A stretch of 64,000 bases of DNA from Pinus tabuliformis. Its lineage: Eukaryota > Streptophyta > Pinopsida > Pinales > Pinaceae. Below are positions 11,989 to 24,100 of the stretch, one piece after another; position 1 is the stretch's first letter; the number at the start of each line of letters is the position of its first letter. Below the pieces are notes generated by a model. It saw nothing but the letters and a program-made list of their open reading frames with translations, was not told the DNA's origin and made no database searches. The stretch lies in assembly GCA_031772625.1 (NCBI GenBank), contig CM062820.1, positions 1,079,113,369-1,079,177,368 of the forward strand. Direction: 5' to 3'. A program made the position numbers and the translations under genes.

Positions 11989-12875
11989 CGTTGAGAAATG
12001 GCAACAAGAAATTCCAGTTTAATTTGTCCTTGAATTAAATTGTGAATTAAAATAGAATTCTTTTCTCATAGCAAGTTGAAAATAATTAATTAAGTTTAAT
12101 TAACTTAAATAATTTATGAAATTCGAATTGTAAGTCTTTTAGAAGACATGTATATGCTCTCCCTAACTTATAGGAGTTCAAGATGAGTTATGAATGAGTT
12201 GTAATTAGTTAACTCAGCTTATCAAGTTAAGTCCAGTTAAATTAGTTCCAATCAGTTTTAGGAACTAATAGTGAGTAAACAATAAGTTGGGACACTAGTG
12301 ACCTAATTAGTGCTACTTTAGTTAACCAAAGATTCCACCCTCTGAAACTCATGCATGTTGATTATGAGAAAGACCCAGTCGAGACTAGAGCGCAGGGACA
12401 ATGTACTATTTGTTTTAGATTTTTCTGAGTTGTACTGATAGTGCATGCAATCAGGAACTGATCCTTGAGGGATTGTGCTATTTTTAGAGGCTTTATTTCC
12501 CTTTAAATACAAGATATCCTTCATAGGAATTACACATTGGAATAGAGACTTGGAGAGCTTGTGAAGAGGCTAAGCTTTGGCCTTGAGCTTGCTTATGAGT
12601 TGGAGATTGAATTTGCTAAGTGCTGGGATTTTTCTAGAGAGAACAAGCATTGTAATTTCAGCTTGATTTTTCGGATTAATACAAAACAGATAGTGGGGTT
12701 TTGAGTTGTGGTTTTTCCAAAATATTTATCGTGTTATGTGCCTTTGATTCTCTTCCTCTATTGATTATTCTTTGCTCTATGTTTATGGGCTTCCATTGTA
12801 AAGAGTAGAAGTAGATTCTTGTCTCTGGTTTTAGTAGATTAAATGAGTTTGTGAATCTACAGGTTTTTCTCTACA
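11989..12875 (+). repeat. 3' LTR of Copia A
   Basis: Starts CGTTGAGAAATGGCAAC (the expected first T has become C) and ends TTTTTCTCTACA, followed by target duplication TGTTC. Slightly longer than the 5' copy because of small insertions. Confidence 0.9.
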
Positions 12876-12880
12876 TGTTC

Positions 12881-15800
12881 TTCTTGGATGTTCTGGTAGG
12901 GCAAAGAGGGGGTGTTTTGAGGGATCAATTCATAAATAGAGGCACATTGTATTGTAATAGGATAAGGATCTGAAGATTGTTCCTAAAAAATGCCTTTGTT
13001 CTAGGCCAACCAAATCCCCCAACAAATAATCAGGGGAATGTTCCTATAATGAGCATCATTATAATTTGACCACCAGTTTTTCCAAGCATCCACCAGCAAA
13101 AGACCATGCCAATTGAGACTGATGCCAACAACATTCAAGAAGATATCCCATGTTTTTAAGGTAAAATGACAACTTAAAAAAAGATGAGAAATGTTTTCTT
13201 CAAATTTTTTGCATCATATACACCATCCTGACCCATGATTATCTTTTTCGTAGATTTCCCAAGTTGGCTCTTTTTTTTTGAGAATACACCAAAAGAAAAG
13301 TCTAGATTTTTCTTAAAGCCCAAGTTTCCATAGTGACTTGTGCCACCATCTCTCATCTCCACAATTGATTCATTTGCAGATTATACCCAAAATTCAGAGC
13401 ATAAAGGCCACTGGGAGAGTGTACCCACAAAAGTTCACCAGCACTCTCCCTAATGAGAACATTTTTCTCTATAATTCCGTAGTATAGTCCAACCATATTC
13501 TATCCCACTGAGGCTCAAGATTTAAATCCTCAAACGACTTTCGACCCTGATTCCAAAAAGAAGTGTATTCCTCATTTGTAATTTGATTGAGAAAATAGAT
13601 ACCCCGAGTATCGAGAAACTCCCTCGGTTCTCTTGGAAGAGTGAAAGCATCGTTACACCCCACCCAAGGGTCCACTCCCACTCGAACACTAGTGCCATTC
13701 TTCACAATCCAGGACAGACCATCAACAACAATGTCAAACGATTCAATAGTGGCCTTCCAGATGGTCGATGAATTTCTTGATGACTTATCTGGAGTATGTA
13801 ACTAGGCATCCAAATCCAAATGATCAATATATTTCCTTTTTATCATAGAAGTCAAAATATTGTTCTTGGTTAAAAGACACCAGCCTGATTTGGCAACCAC
13901 AGATCAAGAAAATCTTGAAAGATCCTTAATTCCCCACCCACCCCAATCCTTTGGACATGCAATTTTCTCTCATGCAACCCACGAGAGAACAACATCATCC
14001 TTCGAGCCTGCCCATAAGAAACAACCACAAATTTTCCTAATCTGAGTCATAACACCTTTCAGAACCCAAGTAAACGTGATCCAGTAAACTGGGATTTCCA
14101 TTAAAACAAATTTTATAAGAACCAAGCGCCCTACTCTTGAAAGCCACTTGAAATTCCAGTGCTTGACTTACTTTTCGATTTTTACAACCAACCATTTCCA
14201 ATCTGATTTCTTGTAGGAGTCTGGATCTAGAAGGAAACCCATATATTTGAGACTTCCCAACAAAGGTTTGATGTCGAAAGGAAATAAAGATAAAATTATA
14301 TTTATTTCCCCACCAGAGAGCCCATTGTGTGAAATAGAAGACTTTTGAGAATTTATGCTCATCCCAGTTGCCTTGAGGAATAAATCCAGGACCATCTTCA
14401 ACTATGTTAGTTCACCCCTACAACCATAAAATAATAGTAGAATATCAATGAAAAAAATAAGATAAGTAATAAAGATATTTATTGCAATTTCAATTCCTTT
14501 GAATTCACCCCTTCTAATGGAAGCATGAATCAATTGGCTCAAGCATTCAATAGAAAAGAGGAACAAAAGGGGGGATAAAGGGCATCCCTGATGGAGGCCC
14601 CTCTGGCTAGTGAAAAATGGGGAGGCAACACCATTGATAAGAACAAAAAAACTCACATTTTTTATACAACCCATGACCCAATTAATAAAACCAATGTCAA
14701 AACCCAAGTGAGTCATCAAAAGGCGTAAGAACATCCAACTGATCTTGCCATAGGCCTTTGAGAGATCAATTTTGACAATCATTCCTTTTTGGTTGAGTCT
14801 TTTGATACTATGTAGAGATTCCTGGGCCACACCGATGGCTTCATGAATTTTCCTACTGTCAAGAAACCCAAACTGTTCCTGAGAGATGTTTTTTGAAAGG
14901 ATGGGTTTTAGCCAGTTTGCAATGGTTTTGGAAATAATTTTATATGTACAGTTGCAAAGAGAGGTAGGTTTGAAGTAATCAAAACTCAGAGGATCATCGA
15001 AATTCTGGATTAAGGAAAAGAAGGTTGAATTGTGGGGTTCATGCATACAACCTCTTCTCTTGGATGTCTCCACCAATCCTACCAAGTCATCACTAATAAG
15101 GTCAAAAAAATGTTGGAAGAATTCTACCGTCCAACCATCAGGACCCAAGCTCTTCTCCTTTTGCATGGAATTTAGAAGTCCCTCCAATTCCCCCTTTGTT
15201 ACAGAAACCAAAAGCTTTTCATTGTCTCCCTTGTCCACAAAAATGGGAAAAACTTGTGCCACCTTAATAAATTCAGCTATAGTGGCCTCTTGCAGAGCCT
15301 TGAACAAAGTTTTGAAATGGATAACACCCAGGGCATCCAGCTCGTTAAAATGAATTTCTAACCCCCCATCAACTTTTTTTATTTCCCAAATGGTGTTTTT
15401 GTTTCTCCTGCCCTTTGCACAGTTTTGGAAAAAATTGGAGTTTTCATCCCCAACCTCAAGCCAAATATCCCTACTTTTAAGCCTCCACTTTTCTTTAATG
15501 TCTATCAGATCCCTATGCCTTTCACCCTCCATAGCTTTGACCCTTTCCTTTTTCTCTATCGTCTCATACCCACCCCCCTTCAGGCTATCTAAAGCCTCCA
15601 GTTCGATCTCAATGTCTTTTAAAACCTCTTCATCCCTTAATGATTTTTCCTTTGCCCAAGAAATCGTTGACTATTTCAATCTTCTAAGATTTTCCATAAA
15701 GGATTGTGCAAGCGATAAACCCTTGGATCTGTTCAGAGGTTTTCATACCTCTCAAACCAACTTATTATAAGACTAATATTTTAGCCAGGTTGAGTTGAAT

Positions 15801-16524
15801 TTGAATGGAGTGCCAGGCTTCCTATTGGCCCCTCCAAGAAAATTTAAAAATGGTCTTAATCGTCCCCAGATCTGACCCACTGATGAAAAAAAGGTATTTG
15901 AGCAACTAAATCTTATTTTATCAAAAGCTGATCCAAGCGTTTTTCAACCCTAGCCTCTCCAACCCTCCTATTTCTCCAAGTAGGCTTTTCTTTTAACAAT
16001 TCAACATCTATGAATCTGCCCATCTGAATTTTGTTTAAGAAAAAATCAACCAAAGGATCTACTTGAACCATTGGCCCCCAAGATTTTGATAAACCTAAAG
16101 AAACATTAAAATCCGCTCCTACCACAATCTTAGAGAAATTCATCAAGGATTTTGAAAACAGATTGTTCCAAACGGGAATTCTTTCCTGGCAAGATCCGTA
16201 AATGTTGATTAGGGTTAGGCTTGAACATAGATCAGAAGAGAAAACCTCTTCTCCTAACATAAACTGAGAGCCCCAAGAGTTCAGGAGTTTTAAGTTGTTG
16301 TCCCTAAGACCCATAGCTAAACCCCTAGATCGCCTAATTTCATCCAATGCCACAAAGCTCCAGCGAGGAAACATATGGCTCAAAGCCTTTATTATCAAAT
16401 CCCCAGGACCAAATGTATCTTAGAGCATAATTACATCACAATTGAAATTTTTGAATAAATGTTTTAAAGAAAAAATTTTCCTGGTGTTGGTTATCCCTCT
16501 ACAGTTGAAAGACAACAAAATCAT
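12881..16524 (-). pseudogene. LINE ORF2, main part: endonuclease, RT, zf-RVT
   Basis: The start codon is ATG at 16524-16522, giving MILLSFNCRGITNTRKIF, the N-terminus of an apurinic-type endonuclease. The endonuclease runs to about 15913, with INIYGSCQERIPVWNNLF and VVGADFNVSL motifs and a C-terminal LDQLL. The RT is at 15532-14402: EKSLGPDGWTVEFFQ, FKPTSLCNCTYKIISKTIAN, IVKIDLSKAYGKISW and GLHQGCPLSPLLF are clear. The catalytic F-x-D-D block reads FFIDILLLF, so one aspartate is lost. The thumb region follows at 14401-14168, and the zf-RVT region at about 13370-12900, ending in a KTWDIFLNVVGIS...NWHGLLLVDAWK-like stretch. Several stops and shifts occur. The ORF is then broken by Copia A and resumes at 9040. 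Confidence 0.85.
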
Positions 16525-16559
16525 TTGGAAACCATCACTCGGGTCATCACTGCTCTAAG

Positions 16560-17878
16560 CGACCCTTTAAGGGAGAGTTGTTTTCCATCAGCAATGTCAA
16601 GCTTTGCTTTTATCTGGACCTTTGAAATGTTCATTTTTTATCCACGGGTCTTAGGAGGACAGAAAACATCATGAATAAGGCCGATAACACCCACATCTTC
16701 CTCAGGATGTTCTCTTTTGTCCCAAGGCTGAAGGTTATAATGGGGATTTTCAGGTCAGAGTTCTGATGGACGAGGAAAACCAGATCCCTTCAATGAGGGA
16801 CCATATAGATTTAAAATCGGGATGGATGTGATGATACTGTCAAGAGCCAAATATATGTTACAACATGGAGATAAAATTTCAGCAGAAGGCCTCGAACGAC
16901 CAGGCCCAAAAACAGAGTCCAATTGGGTCATTAACAAAAACGAATGAGAGTGAGAAGGGAGAAAACAAGTACTCGTAGGATGAGATGCCTCCACCTTATC
17001 CATCTCATCCCACATGAGTGCATTCACTAAGGATTCTACATCATCAGGATTCCAATTGAACCTCCTGAAACACTAACTGAACCGATTCCTCTTCCTGTTG
17101 ATCCCCAGGCATTGTCGGTTTCTCCATAACTTCATCATCGGGTTGATCCCGCATCTCTTGAACCGGCTCAACCTTATTATTTCTCTATTGTCTAAACCCC
17201 AAGGGGAAATCCCTCGCCAAGTGATCGTGCTTGTGGTAGCTGTGGAATCTATAAGGCAGTTATTCATAGTCGAGTAATTGTGTGACGGAGTACCCATCCA
17301 CCTAAATCTTCATCATATATTTCAAACCTTCCCTCGAGTCCAACCTTTCTAGGATGTGTGTCACCTTCCTTTCCTTAGTCACATGAAAGTACATATCAAC
17401 ATCTAGGAAAGTACCCAAAATGTTTCCAATCGCCGTGAACACATCCATCAACTAGAGATGAGGAGCAAGGGCTGGAAGGCACACCCACACAAGATTTCTT
17501 CTAATCTTTCTCTTTGAGTGTCAAAGAAAGGAGTCCATTTAAAAAAAAAAATCAGAGCTTTCCCAAAACCCCAGTTCAGTTCAAGCACCCATTCAACATA
17601 TTCAACATTCGAAAATCTTACCATGAACCAAACCCTGGTCAGGAAAATGACCTCCGTCTCCGCAGCCGGACTATCACTCCACTCCTTTTTTATCCATTCC
17701 AAAATGAAATTGGCTGTGAATTTCCTTCCCTTTACCCGCCCCACTATTATGGTCTTTGATGCATCCATTACTTCATCCATCTAAATGTCAACCCCTAGAA
17801 TTAGATTCAGCCTTTCCGCTTTCTTACTAATCACTTTCCCCTTCTTCCTCTTCAGTCATGAAGTCTGACCATTCACAG
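16560..17878 (-). pseudogene. LINE ORF1 remnant (DUF4283, zinc-knuckle-like)
   Basis: ORF1 of the LINE, an RNA-binding chaperone of the ribonucleoprotein particle. The frame 17780-17448 gives FILEWIKKEW, then VRFSNVEYVEWVLELN and FFFKWTPFFDTQRERL, the DUF4283 signature. Coding similarity continues downstream with a degenerate VDGYSV segment. A zinc-knuckle-like HKHDHLARDFPLGFRQ stretch follows near 17230-17170, with expected cysteines lost. The region 17027-16755 is open but frame-shifted relative to the rest. The start is upstream of 17780, because coding-like sequence (KKGKVISKKAERLNLILG) continues to about 17870. Confidence 0.7.
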
Positions 17879-17880
17879 AA

Positions 17881-18366
17881 GGTGCTTTTAATTGTAAAAA
17901 CTAATCCTATCAAGCTTTTATTAATATAAAGATTTAAATGTGAACAAATTTAATGCTAATTAAAAGTGAATTTGATTAACTCGAGATAAAATTAATTATA
18001 TTTAAAAAATAAAATAGTTATAATATATTTTTTTAAATGGAAATATTTAGTTTAAATGAAAGTGAGTTATTTAATTGATGTGATAATTTTTCCATCTCTC
18101 AAATAGTAACATTGTTAATAATTTTGTTAATATGCTTTACTTTTCTTTAATAACCAGCGAGTAAACATTTTTCCATGTTTAATTTGAACAATAAGCAAAC
18201 ACTCCTCACTCTCGATTTGAAGGAGTACCTACTAAGTATATGATATGCATTTATAGTCTAGAAAATTTTCATATTATTGCTTATTTTACAAATATTTGTT
18301 TTGTATGTGGAATGGAGAAATTATAAATTTCAATTTCATATTAATAAAGTGTAAATATAAAGGAGA

Positions 18367-18406
<40 letters not shown>

Positions 18407-19649
18407 CTAACAATGATTAAGAGTATGTGTTTTTTTGATAAAATGTTATAGGTTCAAATTCAAAGAGGATTAAAATATATATACCTTTATAAACTTTAAA
18501 TTCTAAAAATCTCATATATCAATTTAATATAAAATTTAGTCATAATCTTAAAATTAAATTATCATTATCATTATTATTTTTTTTCCAAAACTTTAAAAAT
18601 AAATAAATAACAAACTTAATTTTAATTTAGATTTTAAAAATTAATTAAATATGACACTAATAAAAAAATATTTTGAAATGGATATATAATACCAAAATTG
18701 AAAAGCAAAGGTTTCATGCATGGTAGAAAGACATGTTTGTAGGAAAAATAAAATGAAAATGGAATCCACCAAACAATTTAGATATAACAAATATTCTTTG
18801 ACATTGCATTTGTCCAGTTCTTTATTTACCGCCTATATTTTCCGCTATTATAAATTTTACTAAAGTCCAAGGGTTGAAATTCGCTATTATAAATTTTACT
18901 AAAATTCAGGTTTGAAATTTTTATCAATAAAGTTTAGAGGTTGTCATTAAGTCCTTTAAGACTAAAATTTAAATTTCATTATACATGAATCATTGAATTA
19001 TAAATTTTAAAATTTAACCATAAATTTAAATTTCATTGTACATGAATCTTTAAATTATAAAATTTAAAATTTAAACCTTAAAATATTAAAATATTAATTT
19101 ATTTTTAAACTAAATGTTTCAAAGTGTGGGTCAAGAAAAGTTTATTATAACTTTATTTTAAATTATTATTAGTTATAAAAATAATTAATATATAAATTAA
19201 ACATATTTACATTTAAAAAAATATGGAACACATTTTTTAACCATAGAGATTTATCTTTACTTTATCATGGAGATTCTTAATTTGTAAATAGGCTTTGTTA
19301 TAATATCATGGGCCATTACTATGACTTATCATTACTACATGCCCAAAAACCCATAACTCATTTCATATGACACTTGTTCATATAACAATTTTTTTAATTA
19401 ATTAATTTAATTAAAAGGGTAAAAAGGACATAACTATTTTGGAGATAAATCTCAATCATTGATTTGTGTATACTACTATGAAAATTCTAAAATATTTCAT
19501 GGAGGTTAAATCCATACTTCCGAAAATTCATTCCAAACTATACAAGACTATCTAAATAATTAAATTTAAAATTTTCTCATCATGCAATAAAATATCTATT
19601 TTTTTTAAATATATTTATTTAATTTAATAATTAATATATGTTTAATTTA
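17881..19649. other. AT-rich intergenic DNA with simple repeats
   Basis: No credible coding frame. Visible structure: an (AT)n run at 18370-18405; two copies of CGCTATTATAAATTTTACTAAA near 18843 and 18880; and a ~63-bp tandem pair built on AAATTTAAATTTCATT(A/G)TACATGAATC between about 18965 and 19085. Nothing else is supported. Confidence 0.6.
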
Positions 19650-19690
19650 AATTAACAAAAAAATTTCCATGGGGTCTTGAATAGACGGTG

Positions 19691-21112
19691 TGATGCGGGA
19701 GCATGTGACTCAGAGGGGAAAATCTTCCAAATTATTCCAAAAATCCAAAAAAAATTACAGGCAAGGGAGTGGGGTCCTTTAGCCTGCAATTTCTATGCTT
19801 TTTTTGAAAAAAATAGAATAAATTCTAGCAATAAATCATGCTATTTGTAATAGAGCTTTTCAAGCTTTAAATCACCTGTAAAGCATGCTTTTCTTTGTAT
19901 TGGATAAGGACGAGAGGGCCTATCCTTAGTTATAAATAAAGTGGCAGCGAAGCTCTCATCAGACAGAGGAGAGGGGCGAGTGCCTTAGTTTTACTTTGGG
20001 AATTTTTATTCTCTCGATGTCTCTTATTTAATGACTCTGTAAATTGCTTGCATAGTTTATTTTTATGGCGCCTTAATATTGTTGAACGATTTTGATGCCT
20101 CACGCTAATAATATTGGTTATTAATGAAGGTTCCTTTCCTTTCATTCACGGTTATAATGCTTTGACCCTTATTTTATTGTGGCACATATATATAGTCTGG
20201 TTATAGCGAGAATTATTGTAATTTTTCATTAGGTAGCGGAGACTCTGTTGGGAATTCATAGCCGAAGGCGCAGACCCATATCGGGCAAGACCATATCAGC
20301 ATTCAAAAGGGATTTTATTTCACTGTTCGTTGGTTGTATGCGGTTCAATAAGCCTTCTGTCCGAGCAGAGATATAGTGTGGTCAAGAGCGAGTTCTGGAT
20401 TTGAGAACGAACCCTTATAAACTGTAAATATATATCGTTGAGTCCAGTTGAATAATAAATTTGGAACCGAAATGATATAAATTGGAATCGATATATATCG
20501 CGGAGACAGCAAAGTTGTGATTTGCAACGACCGCCGAAAAGCGGAACCGGCGAAGTATAAACCATTGCTTATAGTTGTATCGGGTCCGGAGGGAGAAGAC
20601 CATTGTTGAGCGATCGCCGATTTGGTTATACATCGGCCAAACCCAATTGCAGGGCGGAGGTATATATAGCAACTGATATATATATAGATATATATATATA
20701 TATATATCGATCCTAAAGTCGTATAAAGAGAAAAGATATATGTAATCGTCGGTCATAATATAAGAGCCTTTTTCCATGGCGAAAGCCATCGCATAACCAT
20801 CGTCGTTGCAAGAGGGGTAAAGGAATTCCGTGGAAATTCCGTGGGTATATATAACGAAGGCATATATATTTCGTATGGGCCATTATAACGGGGAGGTGTA
20901 TGTAAATAGAAGTCCACAAAAAAAGGATATCGCTTTTAAGCGTCACCGAGAGTCACGGTTAATTAGTAAAGCATGATATTGGGATTTTGAAATGAACCAT
21001 CATTTTAATGACTAATGCGCTCAGTCTAGAAGAAAAGGAAATTAACCAAGGCATAGAAGAACTTGCTGACAGATTGGGAAAATTGACTCTAACGCCTGCA
21101 CCCGCTCCATCA
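19691..21112 (+). repeat. 5' LTR of Gypsy B, includes gag start
   Basis: Begins TGATGCGGGAGCATGTGACT and ends GCTCCATCA. It is 1,422 bp; the 3' copy is 1,449 bp, the difference lying mainly in a TA-dinucleotide tract (20676-20708 here). A TATA box candidate, TATAAAT, lies at 19931-19937, so the R/U5 leader before the gag ATG is roughly 1 kb. The last 105 bp (21008-21112) encode the first 35 residues of gag. Confidence 0.9.
19931..19937 (+). promoter_or_regulatory. TATA box candidate in LTR of Gypsy B
   Basis: TATAAAT followed by AAAGTGGCAGCG about 240 bp into the LTR. The same sequence recurs at 25982-25988 in the 3' LTR. The position fits a U3 promoter; the start site is inferred, not observed. 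Confidence 0.5.
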
Positions 21113-24100
21113 TTAGTGGTATCAGAACCCACAACTGACATTGAATTGAATCTCAGGAGCAGAAGAAGGATGGATTTCAGAGTTGGAAGAGGACGAGGAC
21201 GTGGTGGAAGAGGACGACCTGCTGCAAATGTTGAACTATTGGAAACAGTAGAAGCGCTGCGAGCTAGAGTGGATGCATTAACTTCAGATAGAAATATAGA
21301 TGATGGAGATGTCAGTGAGCCCGAAGTTGAAGCTGTTGAAGAGGAGGAAGTTGTACAGGTTACTCCTGAGATGAGGTTCTTTCAGTTAGTGTTAAAATCC
21401 ACAGCCAGGCCATGGAACCAATTAGTACTAGTATATCAAGGAGGATTGAATCCAGAAGAATTGATCGACTGGATTAACATCATGGAGAAATTCTTCAATT
21501 ACGAGGAAACTGAGGATGAGAAGAAAGTAAAGTTTGTTGTTACCAAGTTAAAAGGCCATGCAGCACTCTGGTGGGATGGTGTGCAGGCGGAAAGGAAGAG
21601 ACTTGGTAAGCAGCCAATCAAGAACTAGAGCGGAATGGTAGCAAAGTTAAGAGGTAAGTTCTTGCCAAGTAATTATCAGCAAACATTGTTTAGGCAAATG
21701 CAAAATCTTAGACAGAGAGCTTTAACAGTAAAAGAGTATACAGAAGAGTTTTATAAAGTAAGCATAAGAGCGGGAGAAGCCCAAGACACGGATGAGAAGG
21801 TGGCTAGATATATGAATGGCCTCAGGATGGACATTCAGGATGAGATAAGCCTGCTGTCTCGTAAAACAGTAGAGGAAGCTTATCAGATAGCGCTGAAAGC
21901 GGAGGAAAAACTCATAAGGAAGCAGTCTGCCAAAGGGAGAGGGACTTTCAGAGGAAAAGGAAGTCAAGGTGGTAGAGGTAGATCTACAACACCTAGATAT
22001 GGAGCTAGCAGCAGCTCAACCCAGCATGCACGCAAAGAAGGTGATGCAAGAGGCAGAGGAAGTTTTTCCAGAGGAAGAGGAGGTAGAGGAAGAGGCAGAG
22101 AAATAAGATGTTACATGTGTAATAAGCTGGGACACAGAGCTTTTGAGTGCCCAGAGAATGCAGACACAAAGCAGAGGAATGCAATTGTTGCTCCAGCTGA
22201 AGTAGAAGCACCAGCGGCAGCGGTAGTAGAAGAAGAAAACACACCAGAAAGAGGAGAATCTCTGGTGGTAAATAAAGTTTTACTTAAGCCAGTGAAAGAG
22301 GTGGCTGCTGAACCGCCACAAAGGAAAAATTTATTCAGGACAGTTTGCAAAGTCCAAGGTAAATGTTGCCAGATGATCATTGATAGTGGCAGCACTGATA
22401 ATTTGGTCTCTACAAAAGTAGTGGAGAAATTGAAGCTGAAAACAATGAAGCATCCAATACCTTATAAGGTGTCATGGTTACAAAAGGGACATCAACTGTT
22501 GGTAAGTGAACAGTGTGAAGTGGAATTTCAAGTGGGCAAGTACAAGGATAAAATTGTTTGTGATGTGATTCCTATGGACGTGCGTCACATATTGCTTGGG
22601 AGGCCTTGGCAATATGACAGAGGAGCCATACATGACGGGAAGCGAAACACCTACAAGTTTGGAAAAGATGGTGTTAATCATACATTGTTGCCTTTGCAAG
22701 AAGAAGACGTACCGGGACAGAAGACAAATCCAAAAACTCTGTTACTTGGAGGAAAGGAGTACTTGAAGCAGATTGAAGAAAATGAGGTAAATTTTGTTGT
22801 AATTTGCAAGCCCAAGGTAATATTGAATTCTACTAAAATTTCTGAATTACCCATTGAAATTCAAGAAATGCTGGAGAATTATTGTGATATTATTGTTGAT
22901 GATTTGCCTAATGAATTACCGCCAATCCGAAAAATCAGTCATCATATAGACTTGATTCCTGGAGCAAGTCTATCTAACAAAGCAGCTTATAGAATGACTC
23001 CTGCAGAGAATGAAGAAGTTAAGAAACATGTGCAAGAATTGTTTGACAAGGGGTTGATTAAAGAAAGCCTGAGTCCTTGTGCAGTGCCAACAGTGTTGAG
23101 CCCGAAAAAAGATGGAGGCTGGAGAATTTGTACAGATTCAAGAGCCATCAATAAGATTACAATCAGGTACAGATTTCCATTACCCAGAATTGAAGATTTA
23201 CTGGATTGTTTATCTGGCGCAAAATATTTTTCAAAGTTAGATCTTAAGAGTGGTTATCATCAGATAAGGATAAGAGAAGGGGATGAATGGAAAACCACTT
23301 TTAAGACCAACGAAGGATTATATGAATGGAGAGTGATGCCTTTTGGGCTATCCAATGCACCAAGTACATTCATGAGACTTATGAATGAAGTCCTTAAGGA
23401 ATTTATTGGTAAATTTGTAATAGTATATCTGGATGATATATTAGTCTATAGCAAATCCAAGGAAGAACACTTGAGGCATTTAAATTATGTTCTACAGAAG
23501 CTGCAGCAAGAAAAATTATTGTTGAATCTGAAGAAGTGTTTATTTTTGAAAGAGGAGCTGGTGTACTTGGGATTTGTTATCTCAGCTGAAGGATTGAAAA
23601 TGGATCCAGAAAAGATCAAAGCAATTGTGGAGTGGCCTTCACCCAAGAGTATTTTTGAGGTAAGGAGTTTTCATGGTCTTGCTAGTCTTTACAAAAAATT
23701 CATTAAGAATTTTAGTAAAATTAATGCGCCTATTATTGAGACCATAAAGAAAGATAAACAGCCATTCAAGTGGACTGCTGAAGCAAAGAGAAATTTTTAG
23801 TTGTTAAAGAGGAAAATAACTGAAAAGCCTGTTTTGATTCTTCCTGATTTTAACAAAAATTTTCAAGTTAAGTGTGATGCCAGCGCAGAAGAAATTGGAG
23901 GAGTTTTGAGTCAAGAAGATAGACCAATAGCTTACTTCAGTGAAAAGCTAAATGAGGCAAAAAGAAAGTATTCTTCTTATGATAAAGAGTTTTATGCAGT
24001 TGTACAGGCACTAAATAAGTGGAGGCATTATTTAATGTCGAAAGAATTTATTCTTTATTCAGATAACCATGCATTGCAGTTTATAACGCAGCAGCCAAAA

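Larger units (their letters stand above)
9041..12880 (+). mobile_element. Copia element A, internally deleted, in LINE
   Basis: An LTR retrotransposon with matching 5-bp target duplications TGTTC at 9041-9045 and 12876-12880. The LTRs are 9046-9910 and 11989-12875. A primer site follows the first LTR and a purine-rich tract (GAGAGGGAGC) precedes the second. The ~2.1-kb interior holds only gag, RT and the very end of RNase H. Two deletions removed zinc knuckle, protease and integrase, and then most of RNase H. It cannot move without help from a complete relative. Confidence 0.92.
8163..17880 (-). mobile_element. Large LINE (L1-like), minus strand, split by Copia A
   Basis: A non-LTR retrotransposon running right to left. 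ORF1 (DUF4283-type) lies at about 17878-16560 and ORF2 starts at 16524. The 3' end is an A-tail, seen as a T-run near 8163-8172 on the + strand. A Copia element with TGTTC target duplication interrupts ORF2 between the zf-RVT and RNase H domains (9041-12880). Removing that insert leaves about 5.9 kb, the usual size of a plant L1-like element. The coding content is complete in order but carries numerous stops and frameshifts and a destroyed RT active site. I did not find the LINE's own target duplication. Confidence 0.85.

Noticed and set aside
13583-15770. Plus-strand frames across the LINE
   Set aside because: Reverse-strand shadows of ORF2; the minus strand carries the RT motifs.
18370-18405. 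(AT)n run and other TA tracts as functional elements
   Set aside because: Ordinary plant microsatellites; the tract in Gypsy B is noted only because it explains the LTR length difference.
20320-20946. Several minus-strand frames in the LTR of Gypsy B (and copies at 26371-26994)
   Set aside because: They overlap an untranslated leader with TA repeats, give Tyr/Ile-rich peptides, and recur only because the LTR is duplicated.
22005-22395. Minus-strand Leu- and Ser/Ala-rich frames over the zinc-knuckle region of Gypsy B
   Set aside because: Antisense of Gln/Arg/Gly codons; no independent evidence.
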